64,000 bases of DNA, from assembly GCA_963782345.1 (NCBI GenBank), contig CAWAJF010000014.1, positions 124,001-188,000 on the forward strand. Direction: 5' to 3'. Of this stretch, positions 1-7,568 are shown piece after piece (the first letter of the stretch is position 1; each line of letters begins with the position of its first letter). Under the pieces are notes generated by a model. That model was not told where the DNA came from. It made no database searches and saw nothing but the letters and a program-made list of their open reading frames with translations. The DNA is from DASUPK01 sp963782345 (GTDB lineage: Bacteria > Actinomycetota > Thermoleophilia > Solirubrobacterales > 70-9). The translations under genes and the position numbers were made by a program.

Positions 1-618
1 ACACTTCGAACCCGGGCCGGTCGCAGGCGGCGGACTGGTCTCCGAGTACATCGACCGAGACGCCTGCCGGACGACGAGTTGTCGATCTCCAACGGGATCC
101 CCTGCACGACTCCTGCGCGAACGATTCTCGATATCGCGGGCGTGGTCAACGCCCGTTTGCTGGAACGCGCGCTCGACGAGGCCGATCGCCTGAAGCTCCT
201 GGACGCGAACGATCCGATCGAGTTGCTTCGACGCCACCGTGGGCATCCCGGCGCTCGACGCCTACGGGGTGTGCTCGCCCGCCATCGAATCGGCTCGACC
301 CTGACACGCAGCGAGCTGGAGGAGCGCTTTCTCGCCCTCTGTCGCAAAGACCAACTTCCTCAGCCGGCTGTGAACGTGCCGCTGCTCGACTACGTCGTGG
401 ATTTCCTGTGGACCGACGCAGCACTCGTGGTGGAGGTAGACGGGCACGCGACCCACGGCACCCGCCGAGCCTTCCAGGAGGACCGGGAACGCGACGGCCG
501 GCTGGCCGTGGCCGGCTACCGCGTGGTTCGCTTCACCTGGTGGGACCTCACGCGCCGCCCCGCGATCGTCACCGACCGCCTCCGACGCCTCATCGCGGGG
601 CGAAAAACCCCTACCTGA
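1..618 (+). CDS. DUF559-type endonuclease-like protein, 5' end outside the window
   Basis: The reading frame is open from base 1, and the residues before the first possible start (DDELSISNGIPCTTPARTIL) already match the middle of AbiEi-like/DUF559 proteins, so the gene starts upstream. The C-terminal part carries the DUF559 core: DYVVDFLW, then VVEVDGHATHG, then a charged FQEDRERDGRL stretch and VVRFTWWDL. This core belongs to the restriction-endonuclease-like (VSR/MutH) fold. Such proteins are common in actinobacterial genomes, usually without a known role, and are sometimes compared with type IV toxin-antitoxin regulators. The last codons lie inside a hairpin shared with the converging icd gene. 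Family assignment is good; function is unknown. Confidence 0.8.
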   Translation, partial: TLRTRAGRRRRTGLRVHRPRRLPDDELSISNGIPCTTPARTILDIAGVVNARLLERALDEADRLKLLDANDPIELLRRHRGHPGARRLRGVLARHRIGSTLTRSELEERFLALCRKDQLPQPAVNVPLLDYVVDFLWTDAALVVEVDGHATHGTRRAFQEDRERDGRLAVAGYRVVRFTWWDLTRRPAIVTDRLRRLIAGRKTPT

Positions 619-637
619 CGACGAAAATGCGCCCCGC
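595..637. terminator. Convergent hairpin between DUF559 gene and icd
   Basis: GCGGGGCG (595-602) pairs with CGCCCCGC (630-637) around a 27-nt A-rich loop. The hairpin overlaps the upstream stop codon and lies 5 bases before the icd stop, so it could terminate both genes. Its right side (CGAAAATGCGCCCCGC) recurs at 35223-35238, so it may also belong to a dispersed palindrome family. Confidence 0.5.
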
Positions 638-642
638 CAAGG

Positions 643-1857
643 CTAGGCCATCGCGGCCTCGAGGTTCTCGTCGACCGCGGCGAGGAACTCCTGCGTCGTC
701 TGGAACTCCTGGTCGGGGCCGATCAGCAGGGCCAGGTCCTTCGTCATCTTGCCGCTCTCGACCGTCTCGACGCAGACGCGCTCGAGGGTCTCGGCGAACT
801 CCGTGACCTCCGGCGTCTCGTCCATCCGGCCGCGGGCGGCGAGGCCGCGCGTCCAGGCGAAGATCGAGGCGATCGGGTTGGTCGAGGTGGGGTTGCCCTG
901 CTGGTGCTGGCGGAAGTGGCGGGTGACGGTGCCGTGCGCCGCCTCGGCCTCGACGGTCTTGCCGTCGGCCGTCATCAGGACGCTCGTCATCAGCCCGAGT
1001 GAGCCGAACCCCTGGGCGACGGTGTCGGACTGAACGTCGCCGTCGTAGTTCTTGCAGGCCCAGACGTAGCCACCCTCCCACTTCAGGGCGGCCGCGACCA
1101 TGTCGTCGATCAGGCGGTGCTCGTAGGTGATGTCAGCCGCCTCGAAGTCCTCCCTGAACTCCGAGTCGAAGACCTCCTGGAAGATGTCCTTGAAGCGCCC
1201 GTCGTAGCGCTTCAGGATCGTGTTCTTGGTCGAGAGATAGACCGGAAGCCCGCGGTCCAGGCCGTAGCGCAGCGAGGCTCGGGCGAAGTCGCGGATCGAG
1301 TCGTCGAGGTTGTACATCGCCATCGCCACGCCACCGCCGGGGAAGTCGTAGACATCGAGCTCGATCGGCTCCCCGCCGTCCTTGGGCGTGAAGGTCAGGG
1401 TGAGCTCCCCCTCCCCCGGGACGACCATGTCGGTGGCCCGGTACTGGTCGCCGAAGGCGTGACGCCCGATCACGATCGGCTTCGTCCAGCCGGGGACCAG
1501 CCTCGGCACGTTCGAGATCACGATCGGCTCGCGGAAGATCACCCCGCCGAGGATGTTCCGGATCGTCCCATTGGGCGAGCGGTACATCTCCTTGAGGCCG
1601 AACTCCTCGACCCTGGCCTCGTCCGGCGTGATCGTCGCGCACTTCACGCCGACGCCGTGCTCCTTGATCGCGTTGGCCGCGTCGACGGTGATCTGGTCCT
1701 CCGTCTCATCCCGCTTCTCGATCGAGAGGTCGAAATACCGGAGATCGACATCGAGATAGGGCAGGATCAGCTGGTCCTTGATGAAGGCCCAGATGATCCG
1801 GGTCATCTCGTCGCCGTCGAGCTCGACGACGGGGTTCTTGACCTTGATCTTCGGCAT
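643..1857 (-). CDS. icd: NADP-dependent isocitrate dehydrogenase
   Basis: Converts isocitrate to 2-oxoglutarate and CO2 with NADP+ in the TCA cycle. The 404-residue protein starts MPKIKVKNPVVELDGDEMTR, the signature start of the short, eukaryote-like homodimeric NADP-IDH subfamily, and has that family's usual length. Also visible are the substrate-loop region YRSPNGTIRNILGGVIFREP and the AEAAHGTVTRHFR nucleotide-binding region. The frame stays open upstream, but that extension has no family similarity, so I place the start at the ATG ending at 1857. The gene stands alone and converges on the DUF559 gene. Confidence 0.95.
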   Translation of the reverse strand: MPKIKVKNPVVELDGDEMTRIIWAFIKDQLILPYLDVDLRYFDLSIEKRDETEDQITVDAANAIKEHGVGVKCATITPDEARVEEFGLKEMYRSPNGTIRNILGGVIFREPIVISNVPRLVPGWTKPIVIGRHAFGDQYRATDMVVPGEGELTLTFTPKDGGEPIELDVYDFPGGGVAMAMYNLDDSIRDFARASLRYGLDRGLPVYLSTKNTILKRYDGRFKDIFQEVFDSEFREDFEAADITYEHRLIDDMVAAALKWEGGYVWACKNYDGDVQSDTVAQGFGSLGLMTSVLMTADGKTVEAEAAHGTVTRHFRQHQQGNPTSTNPIASIFAWTRGLAARGRMDETPEVTEFAETLERVCVETVESGKMTKDLALLIGPDQEFQTTQEFLAAVDENLEAAMA

Positions 1858-1958
1858 CGGCGGCGGCGATGCTATCTGCGCAGGCCCTCGAGCATCTCCG
1901 TCAGCGGCCGCTCGGCACGAGGGCGAGCCGCCGATCGGTCGTCCGAGGTGACGCGGGG

Positions 1959-1985
1959 TTGACACAAGGTATGAACGATGATTCA
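1959..1985 (+). promoter_or_regulatory. Candidate promoter/operator of the TetR-acyl-CoA dehydrogenase operon
   Basis: A consensus-like -35 TTGACA lies at 1959-1964. An interrupted palindrome TGAA-N6-TTCA (1972-1985) lies just before the GTG start at 1994 and would overlap the expected -10 region. This fits autorepression by the adjacent TetR protein. It is inferred from sequence only. Confidence 0.35.
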
Positions 1986-1993
1986 CTTCTTCG

Positions 1994-2605
1994 GTGGCCT
2001 ACCGGACCACCGAGCGGACCGAGGCGCACCGGGCGGAGACCCGGGAGCGCATCGTCACGGCGGCGCGTGAGCTGATCGCCGAGGGCGGATACGTCGCCGC
2101 GCAGATCGCCGCCGTGGCGGACCGAGCGGGCGTCGCGGTCGGCACCGTCTATCGCCACTTCCCCTCGAAGTCGGATCTCTTCGCCGAGGTCTTTCGCGAG
2201 GCCTCCCAGCACGAGGTCGACGCGATGCGCGACGCCATCCATGCCACGAGCGGCCCGGCGGCCGACCGGATTGCCGCAGGCATCGAGGTCTTCGCCCGTC
2301 GCGCCCTGCGCGGGAAGCGGCTCGCGTGGGCTCTGCTCGCCGAGCCGGTCGATCCCGCCGTCGAGGCCGAGCGCCTTCAGTTCCGCCACAGCTACCGAGA
2401 CCTGATGGCCGAGGTGATCTCCGAGGGGATCGAGGCCGGCGACCTTCCCGACCAGGACGTCGAGGCAACGGCCGCGGCGCTGATCGGCTCCATCGGGGAG
2501 ACGATGCTGGGACCGCTGTCGCCCACCGCAAACGGAGGCGATCCGGAAGCCCTGATCGCCTCGCTGGTCAACTTCTGCACTCGCGCAATCGGAGAGGAGC
2601 ACTAG
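1994..2605 (+). CDS. TetR/AcrR family transcriptional regulator
   Basis: 203 residues with a GTG start. The N-terminal helix-turn-helix is typical: ETRERIVTAARELIAEGG, then the recognition helix VADRAGVAVGTVYRHFPSKSDLF. The C-terminal ligand/dimer domain (about residues 80-200) is divergent, so the ligand cannot be read. The stop codon abuts the ATG of the next gene with no gap, so the two are translationally coupled. The neighbour suggests an acyl-CoA or related ligand, but that is inference. Autoregulation through the palindrome just upstream is plausible. Confidence 0.9.
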   Translation: MAYRTTERTEAHRAETRERIVTAARELIAEGGYVAAQIAAVADRAGVAVGTVYRHFPSKSDLFAEVFREASQHEVDAMRDAIHATSGPAADRIAAGIEVFARRALRGKRLAWALLAEPVDPAVEAERLQFRHSYRDLMAEVISEGIEAGDLPDQDVEATAAALIGSIGETMLGPLSPTANGGDPEALIASLVNFCTRAIGEEH

Positions 2606-4270
2606 ATGTCAACCGTCGAGAAGCCCACCGGTGTTCGCACCCACGAGGTCACCAACCAGCCACCGCCGCTGGCCGACTACAACGTCTTCGAAACGGATCG
2701 GGTGATGAGTGAGGCGGTTCGGCGCGAGGGCGCCGAGTGGGCCGTGGAGAAGATCTCCGCCGTCGGCGAGATCGCGGGCCGCAGCGACGTGATCGAGCTC
2801 GGCCGGCTGGCCAACGAGAACCCGCCGAAGCTCCGCACGCACGACCGCTACGGCAACCGGGTGGACATCCCGGAGTTCCATCCCTCATGGCACGAGCTGA
2901 TGCGGCTCGGCGTCTCCCACGAGCTCCACTCCCTCCCCTGGCGCGAGCCGCAGCCCGGTGCGCACGTCGCCCGTGCGGCGGCCTTCATGTGCTTCTCGCA
3001 GGCGGAGGCCGGGGTCGGCTGCCCGATCTCGATGACCTACTCCGTGGTGCCGGCGCTGCGCAGGCAGCCCGAGCTCGCGGAGGAGTGGGAGCCGCGGATC
3101 CTCTCCGACGTCTACGACCCGCGCCAGCTCCCCGCTTCCGAGAAGGAGGGCTCCCTGTTCGGCATGGGAATGACCGAGAAGCAGGGCGGCTCCGACGTCC
3201 GCGCCAACACGACGGTCGGCAAGCCGATCAACGGAGGCGGCCCCGGCGCGGAGTACGAGATCACCGGCCACAAGTGGTTCTTCTCCGCGCCGCAGTGCGA
3301 CGCGTTCCTGGTCCTCGGCCAGACCGAGGGCGGGATCTCCTGCTTCCTGATGCCGCGCCGCCTCCCCGATGGAGAGCTCAACCGCTTCCGCCTGCAGCGG
3401 CTCAAGGACAAGCTCGGCAACCGCTCGAACGCATCGTCGGAGATCGAGTTCGACGGCGCCTGGACTCGCCTGGTCGGCGAGGAGGGCGCGGGCGTCCGCA
3501 CCATCATCGAGATGGTCAACCACACCCGGCTGGACTGCGCGACCGGCAGCGCCACCGGGATGCGGGCCGGCGTGGCCCAGGCGATCAACCATGCCTCCCA
3601 CCGCGTCACCTTCGGCGAGGTGCTGGTCGAGCAGCCGCTGATGCAGAACGTGCTGGCCGACCTGGCGATCGAATCCGAGGCGGCGACGATCGGCGCCCTG
3701 CGCCTCGCGCGCGCCTACGACGAGGCGCTTGCCGGCGACGAGGAGGCCCAGGCATTCAAGCGGATCGCCAACGCGGTGCTCAAATACTGGATCTGCAAGC
3801 GGGCTCCGAGTCACGCCGTCGAGTGCCTCGAGTGCCTCGGCGGAAACGGCTACGTCGAGGAATCGGGGATGCCCCGGCTCTATCGCGAGGCGCCGCTCTC
3901 CTCGATCTGGGAGGGCTCCGGGAACGTGCAGTGCCTCGACGTGCTCCGCGCGATGGTGAAGAACCCCGACTCCGTCGAGGCCTTCTTCGCCGAGGTCGGC
4001 GAGGGCGCCGGCGAGCCGCGCCTCGACGCCCACGTCTCCGATTTGCGCAAGGACCTCGCCGACATGAACGGGATCGAGTCCCGCGCCCGGCAGCTGGTCG
4101 AGCGGATGGCGCTCGCCCTCCAGGGCGCGCTCCTGCTGCGCTTCGGCGACGAGGCGGTGGCGAATGCGTTCGTCGCCTCGCGGCTGGCCGGTGACTGGGG
4201 TCAGGCATTCGGCACGCTGCCCGCAGGAACCGACTTCGCCCGGATCATCGACCGTCACCGCGCGGTCTAG
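2606..4270 (+). CDS. AidB-like acyl-CoA dehydrogenase
   Basis: 554 residues, the length of the E. coli AidB group rather than ordinary ~380-residue acyl-CoA dehydrogenases. Landmarks shared with AidB are an N-terminal NQPPPLADYNVFETD arm, ELGRLANENPPKLRTHDRYG, GMGMTEKQGGSDVRANT (FAD site), KDKLGNRSNASSEIEFDGA, and LGGNGYVEESGMPRLYREAP followed by SIWEGSGN. AidB binds FAD, has weak isovaleryl-CoA dehydrogenase activity and is linked to protection of DNA from alkylation in E. coli. Whether this copy acts on acyl-CoA or in DNA protection cannot be told. It is coupled directly to the TetR gene, so it is probably under its control. Confidence 0.9.
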   Translation: MSTVEKPTGVRTHEVTNQPPPLADYNVFETDRVMSEAVRREGAEWAVEKISAVGEIAGRSDVIELGRLANENPPKLRTHDRYGNRVDIPEFHPSWHELMRLGVSHELHSLPWREPQPGAHVARAAAFMCFSQAEAGVGCPISMTYSVVPALRRQPELAEEWEPRILSDVYDPRQLPASEKEGSLFGMGMTEKQGGSDVRANTTVGKPINGGGPGAEYEITGHKWFFSAPQCDAFLVLGQTEGGISCFLMPRRLPDGELNRFRLQRLKDKLGNRSNASSEIEFDGAWTRLVGEEGAGVRTIIEMVNHTRLDCATGSATGMRAGVAQAINHASHRVTFGEVLVEQPLMQNVLADLAIESEAATIGALRLARAYDEALAGDEEAQAFKRIANAVLKYWICKRAPSHAVECLECLGGNGYVEESGMPRLYREAPLSSIWEGSGNVQCLDVLRAMVKNPDSVEAFFAEVGEGAGEPRLDAHVSDLRKDLADMNGIESRARQLVERMALALQGALLLRFGDEAVANAFVASRLAGDWGQAFGTLPAGTDFARIIDRHRAV

Positions 4271-4309
4271 TTCCCCACCCAATCGGACGAGTTCTCCGGA
4301 CCGTGGTCT

Positions 4310-4423
4310 CTAGGAGCGGCGAAGCCTGGCGATCCTGATGCGGACGGCCGCCCGGCGCCGCTGCTCTTGGCGGTGGGCGTGGCTGGCGCTGTAGGTCAGG
4401 TGAGTTGAGAAGTTGGGGCTCAT
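4310..4423 (-). CDS. Small basic protein, 37 aa (hypothetical)
   Basis: A short frame between two longer genes on the other strand. It begins MSPNFSTHLTYSASHAHRQE and ends in an Arg-rich tail. It is supported by a near-perfect Shine-Dalgarno GGGAGG placed 6 bases before the ATG, which is notable because many genes here lack one. The rest of the 228-base gap is otherwise empty. No family is recognised. The basic composition could suit nucleic-acid binding, but this may also be a chance frame. Confidence 0.4.
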   Translation of the reverse strand: MSPNFSTHLTYSASHAHRQEQRRRAAVRIRIARLRRS

Positions 4424-4486
4424 CGTGGTCCTCCCGAGTCGGCGTGTACGCCAACCAAGACCGGGGGGCCTACGAGAACTCATCGG

Positions 4487-4492
4487 TACGCT
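4487..4492 (+). promoter_or_regulatory. -10 element TACGCT, leaderless-type spacing
   Basis: TACGCT ends 6 bases before the ATG at 4499, and no Shine-Dalgarno is visible. The spacing fits transcription starting at the start codon. Confidence 0.5.
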
Positions 4493-4498
4493 GAGCCG

Positions 4499-4768
4499 AT
4501 GTGCAGAAACATCAGGCAACTCCATAACTTCGAGCCGCCCGCGAGCGAGGAGGAGGTCCACGACGCGGCGCTTCAGTTCGTCCGCAAGGTGAGCGGATCG
4601 ACGAAGCCGTCGAAGGCGAACGCCGAGGCGTTCGAGAAGGCCGTCGCCGAGGTCGCCGCCTCCACGCGGAAGCTGCTCGACTCGCTGGTCACCAGCGCTC
4701 CTCCCAAGAACCGGGAGGAAGAGGCGGCCAAGCGGCGGGCGAAGTTCGAAGCGCGCTTCGCCGCCTAG
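4499..4768 (+). CDS. DUF2277 family protein
   Basis: 89 residues starting MCRNIRQLHNFEPPASEEEV, the characteristic opening of DUF2277. It continues with ALQFVRKVSGSTKPSKANAEAF and a Lys/Arg-rich amphipathic C-terminal helix. Family members are short, cytosolic and widespread in Actinobacteria and Proteobacteria, with no assigned function. The gene is monocistronic, faces the next gene tail to tail, and has a leaderless-type promoter. Confidence 0.9.
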   Translation: MCRNIRQLHNFEPPASEEEVHDAALQFVRKVSGSTKPSKANAEAFEKAVAEVAASTRKLLDSLVTSAPPKNREEEAAKRRAKFEARFAA

Positions 4769-4784
4769 GTGCGCGAGCGCGCCG

Positions 4785-5453
4785 CTAGTCGCGACCCGCT
4801 TTAAGGCGAAGCGAGCTGACGCTCTCCGGGATCGCCGGATCTCCGACGAGGTCGGGCGCCGGAATCGGCTTCCCGGTGCCCTGCGTGAGCGGAAGCCGAC
4901 CGGCCCAATAGGGCAGGCCCATGTCCGCCTCCTCGTCCACGGGCGGCCCGGTGCGGACCTTCGCCGAGGCCTCCTCGATCGGGATCGAGAGCACGCGGGT
5001 GGAGCTGAGGTCGGTCTGATCGGCGCCGCGGACCTCTTCGGCCCGACCGGGAGCGATGTGCTCGACGACGGCACGCAGGGCCTCCTCCTTCTCGCCGGGA
5101 TCGGTGACCTCGCTCGCGGTCCCCAGCACCATCACCGAGCGGTAGTTGAGCGAGTGGTGGAGAGCGGCCCGGGCGAGGACCAGCTCGTCGACGAGGGTGG
5201 CCGTCACGCAGCAGGGGGTGCCGTCGACGAGGGCCCGGAGCATCCGATTGCCCTTGGCGCCATGCAGGTAGAGCGTCTCCCCCTCTCGGGCGTGGATCGT
5301 GGGGATGACGTAGGGCTGGCCGTCCTGGACGAAGCCGACGTGACAGGCGAGCGCCTCGTCGAGGATCGAATGGACGAGGTCCCGGTCGTAGCTGCCTCGG
5401 CCGGGCTTCCGGAAGATCCGGGTCCGCGCGGTCTGCTCGTAGCTGTCTGTCAC
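4785..5453 (-). CDS. Pyridoxamine 5'-phosphate oxidase family (split-barrel flavin/heme) protein
   Basis: 222 residues from a GTG that overlaps the stop of the upstream SDR gene by 4 bases (GTGA). The sequence YVIPTIHAREGETLYLHGAKGNRMLRAL is typical of the FMN-binding split barrel, NimA-like subgroup. LHHSLNYRSVMVLGTASEV and the later RVLSIPIEEASAKVRTG match the same group. These proteins bind FMN, F420 or heme; the substrate here is unknown. Longer in-frame extensions exist, but they overlap the SDR gene and look non-coding. Coupled translation with the SDR suggests a shared redox role. Confidence 0.88.
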   Translation of the reverse strand: MTDSYEQTARTRIFRKPGRGSYDRDLVHSILDEALACHVGFVQDGQPYVIPTIHAREGETLYLHGAKGNRMLRALVDGTPCCVTATLVDELVLARAALHHSLNYRSVMVLGTASEVTDPGEKEEALRAVVEHIAPGRAEEVRGADQTDLSSTRVLSIPIEEASAKVRTGPPVDEEADMGLPYWAGRLPLTQGTGKPIPAPDLVGDPAIPESVSSLRLKAGRD

Positions 5454-6316
5454 GTGAGCAGGTGCTCGTAGGACTCCGGATGCCGCTCCAGGAAGGCCTC
5501 GAGGCGCTGCGGCTCGTGCCCGGTCAGGTCCTCGACCGTGCTCGTCGTCCGCTCGAGCTCCCCGTTCGCGATCGCCACGTAGGTGGTGATCCAGCCCTCG
5601 ATCTCCCAATCCGGATGACCGCTCGGCCGTCGTGAGGCCCAGGCCTGATCCATGGTCTCGTCCACGTAGGTGACCTCGCGGCCGATCGCCTTGCCGAGGC
5701 GCTCGGCGGCCTCGGCGAGCGTGTACGCCTCCCCGCCGGCCACGTCGTAGGCCTGGCCGTCGCGATCCGGATCGGTGAGCAGCTCGACCACCACGTCCGC
5801 GATGTCGTCGCGGGCTACCGGCGCGAAGCGCCCATCGCCGCCCGGCCCGCGGATCGTGCCGTCCGGCCCGGCGAAGAAGGGAACGAAGTCGAGATAGAGG
5901 TTGTCGCGCGAGAAGGCGTAGGAGAGGCCACTGGCCTTGATGTGCTCCTCGGTGTGGAAATGGTCTCGCCCGAAGGTGAACGCCGTGTCGGGGGAGGCTC
6001 CGAAGAACGACAGGTAGACGATCCGCTCCACGCCGGCGGCCTTCGCCGCATCGACCGCCGCCTTGTGCTGATCGACTCGGTTGCGCGCCTCCTCGCCGGA
6101 GACGAGGAAGAGCGTCTGTGCTCCCCGCAGAGCCGCCTCCATCTCGTCCCGAGCCTCGTAGTTGGAGGCCCGCGCGACGTCGGCCCCTTCCAGATCCGGC
6201 GCCCGGGAGGGATCGCGGACCACCAGCCTCTGGGAGACGCCCCGCTCCGCGAGGCGGCGGGCGACCCGGCCACCGACCTCGCCGCTGGCACCCGTGACCG
6301 CGATCAGATCAGCCAT
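5450..6316 (-). CDS. NmrA-type NAD(P)-binding SDR oxidoreductase
   Basis: 288 residues. The N-terminal Rossmann motif is VTGASGEVGGRVARRLAERG (residues about 7-26). It is followed by RLVVRDPSRAPDL, which suits NADP(H), and YLSFFGASPDTAFTFGRDHF. The atypical SDR/NmrA group includes NAD(P)H:quinone oxidoreductase 2-like enzymes and redox sensors, often without the full Tyr-x3-Lys motif. It overlaps the end of the M28 peptidase gene upstream (6304-6316) and the split-barrel gene downstream, forming a tight three-gene unit. Substrate unknown. Confidence 0.9.
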   Translation of the reverse strand: MADLIAVTGASGEVGGRVARRLAERGVSQRLVVRDPSRAPDLEGADVARASNYEARDEMEAALRGAQTLFLVSGEEARNRVDQHKAAVDAAKAAGVERIVYLSFFGASPDTAFTFGRDHFHTEEHIKASGLSYAFSRDNLYLDFVPFFAGPDGTIRGPGGDGRFAPVARDDIADVVVELLTDPDRDGQAYDVAGGEAYTLAEAAERLGKAIGREVTYVDETMDQAWASRRPSGHPDWEIEGWITTYVAIANGELERTTSTVEDLTGHEPQRLEAFLERHPESYEHLLT

Positions 6317-7365
6317 CTCTCGTCAAGCCTACGAATGACGGCCTCCGAGAGCCGGATCGCGTCAGCAACGGTGCCGTAGTCGACATTCTCCGGCGTGTCC
6401 GTCTTCCAGTGGTAGTTGGACGGGTTCTTCCACTGGTTGCAGGAGGCCACCGAGACACATTGGTAGCCGGCCGCCAGCGGGAAGATGCCGTCGGTCGCGT
6501 TGCGCAGCCGCAGGTTCGGGAAGAGATCGATGCCGAGACCCGCCGCGGTGGAATCGAGCAGCTCGAGCGAGGGGGCGGGATATTCGCGCAGGTTCAGCAT
6601 CCCCTCCCCCCTGAGCACGAGCAGGTTGGGCGAGCCGACCGTGTCGAGGCAGAGGAAGAAGGTTCTGTCGACCGGTAGCTCGCCGGCGTGGCGCTCCATG
6701 AACAGGCCCATGCCCTCGCACAGCGCCTCCTCGGAGGTGGATAGAAAGAGGACGCGGATGTTCTCGGGAGGGTTCTCGGCGAGCGCCCGGGCGATCGCGA
6801 GTTGAGCGATGCAGCCGGTGCCGTTGTCATTCGCCCCGGGGACCACCTCCCCCGCTCCGATGTGAGCCATGAACGCCGCGCTCCCGGCCGAGACGAGGGT
6901 GCCCAGGCCGCTCAGCTTCCTGCTGCCGAGCGCTGCCCCGGCCGCGACCAGCGCGGGCCCGGCCACGGTCGGCCACATCAGCGGCGGGCTGGTGTCGTTG
7001 TTCTCGAAGACCCAGGGCGCGTTCTCGCCGACGACCTCGGTGATCGCCGGGTTGAAGAAGAAGGCGGTGTGGGCAGCGTCGTGATGGGCCATCAGGACGA
7101 CCGTCCGCTCGGCGTCGGCCGGACCGATTTCGGCGAGCACCTGGTGAGCGCTTCGCTTGGGCAGAATCCGGCGGAACCGCCTCCGGCCCGGAGGCAGCTC
7201 GTCCGCGATCAGCGCCGACGCCACCGCTCCGGTCAACGCGGCCAGCGCCCGGGTCGCGCGTCCGCCGCGCCGCGCCGCCAATCCCGCCAGTGCTCCGGCG
7301 CTCGCCAGCAGCCCGATCGGCCACCAGAAGGTCCCGTTCGCCTCTGTCTCCTCCTCGACGCGCAC
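6304..7365 (-). CDS. M28 family zinc metallopeptidase (main frame of a probably frameshifted gene)
   Basis: 353 residues as an open frame. M28 zinc ligands are visible: MAHHDAAHTAFFFNP (first His), then GANDNGTGCIAQLAIA (bridging Asp), STSEEALCEGMG (Glu-Glu) and later LFPNLRLRNATDGIFPLAAG. One or two hydrophobic segments lie near residues 12-30 and 115-165, so the enzyme is probably membrane-anchored. The expected first ~55 residues are encoded immediately upstream in another frame (7366-7531). The GTG at 7363-7365 is therefore probably an internal Val codon. The metallopeptidase core itself is intact. Confidence 0.8.
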   Translation of the reverse strand: MRVEEETEANGTFWWPIGLLASAGALAGLAARRGGRATRALAALTGAVASALIADELPPGRRRFRRILPKRSAHQVLAEIGPADAERTVVLMAHHDAAHTAFFFNPAITEVVGENAPWVFENNDTSPPLMWPTVAGPALVAAGAALGSRKLSGLGTLVSAGSAAFMAHIGAGEVVPGANDNGTGCIAQLAIARALAENPPENIRVLFLSTSEEALCEGMGLFMERHAGELPVDRTFFLCLDTVGSPNLLVLRGEGMLNLREYPAPSLELLDSTAAGLGIDLFPNLRLRNATDGIFPLAAGYQCVSVASCNQWKNPSNYHWKTDTPENVDYGTVADAIRLSEAVIRRLDERWLI

Positions 7366-7531
7366 GTCGCGGCGCTCCGGACTCCCGCAGCGCGCCGGCC
7401 AGCCACTCGGCCGCGCGCCGCTCGCCCTCCGTCGCCGATTCGCGTGGCCCCACGCAGAGCTCGTCGAGGCGCTCGCGCATCCAGGCGGCGTCGGGCGGGG
7501 TGGAAAGGGCGGCTGGTGTCCCCGTAGCCAT
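7366..7531 (-). pseudogene. Out-of-frame N-terminal part of the M28 peptidase gene
   Basis: Starting at the ATG ending at 7531, this frame reads MATGTPAALSTPPDAAWMRE and then EGERRAAEWLAGALRESGA, the usual N-terminal helix of M28 peptidases. It then drifts into Arg/Gly-rich shadow sequence. The main frame supplies RDVRVEEETEANG immediately after, so removing one C near 7366-7373 joins the two parts seamlessly. The fragment has its own TAGTTT -10 element six bases upstream. This is either a real frameshift or a sequencing error. Confidence 0.65.
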
Positions 7532-7537
7532 CCCCGA

Positions 7538-7561
7538 AAACTATCCGGCGCTCCCTAACAT
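7538..7561. promoter_or_regulatory. Divergent leaderless-type promoters for the M28 and site-2 protease genes
   Basis: On the minus strand TAGTTT (7538-7543) lies 6 bases before the M28 ATG. On the plus strand TAACAT (7556-7561) lies 7 bases before the ATG at 7569. The two start codons are 37 bp apart with no Shine-Dalgarno for either. Confidence 0.5.
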
Positions 7562-7568
7562 CACTTCC

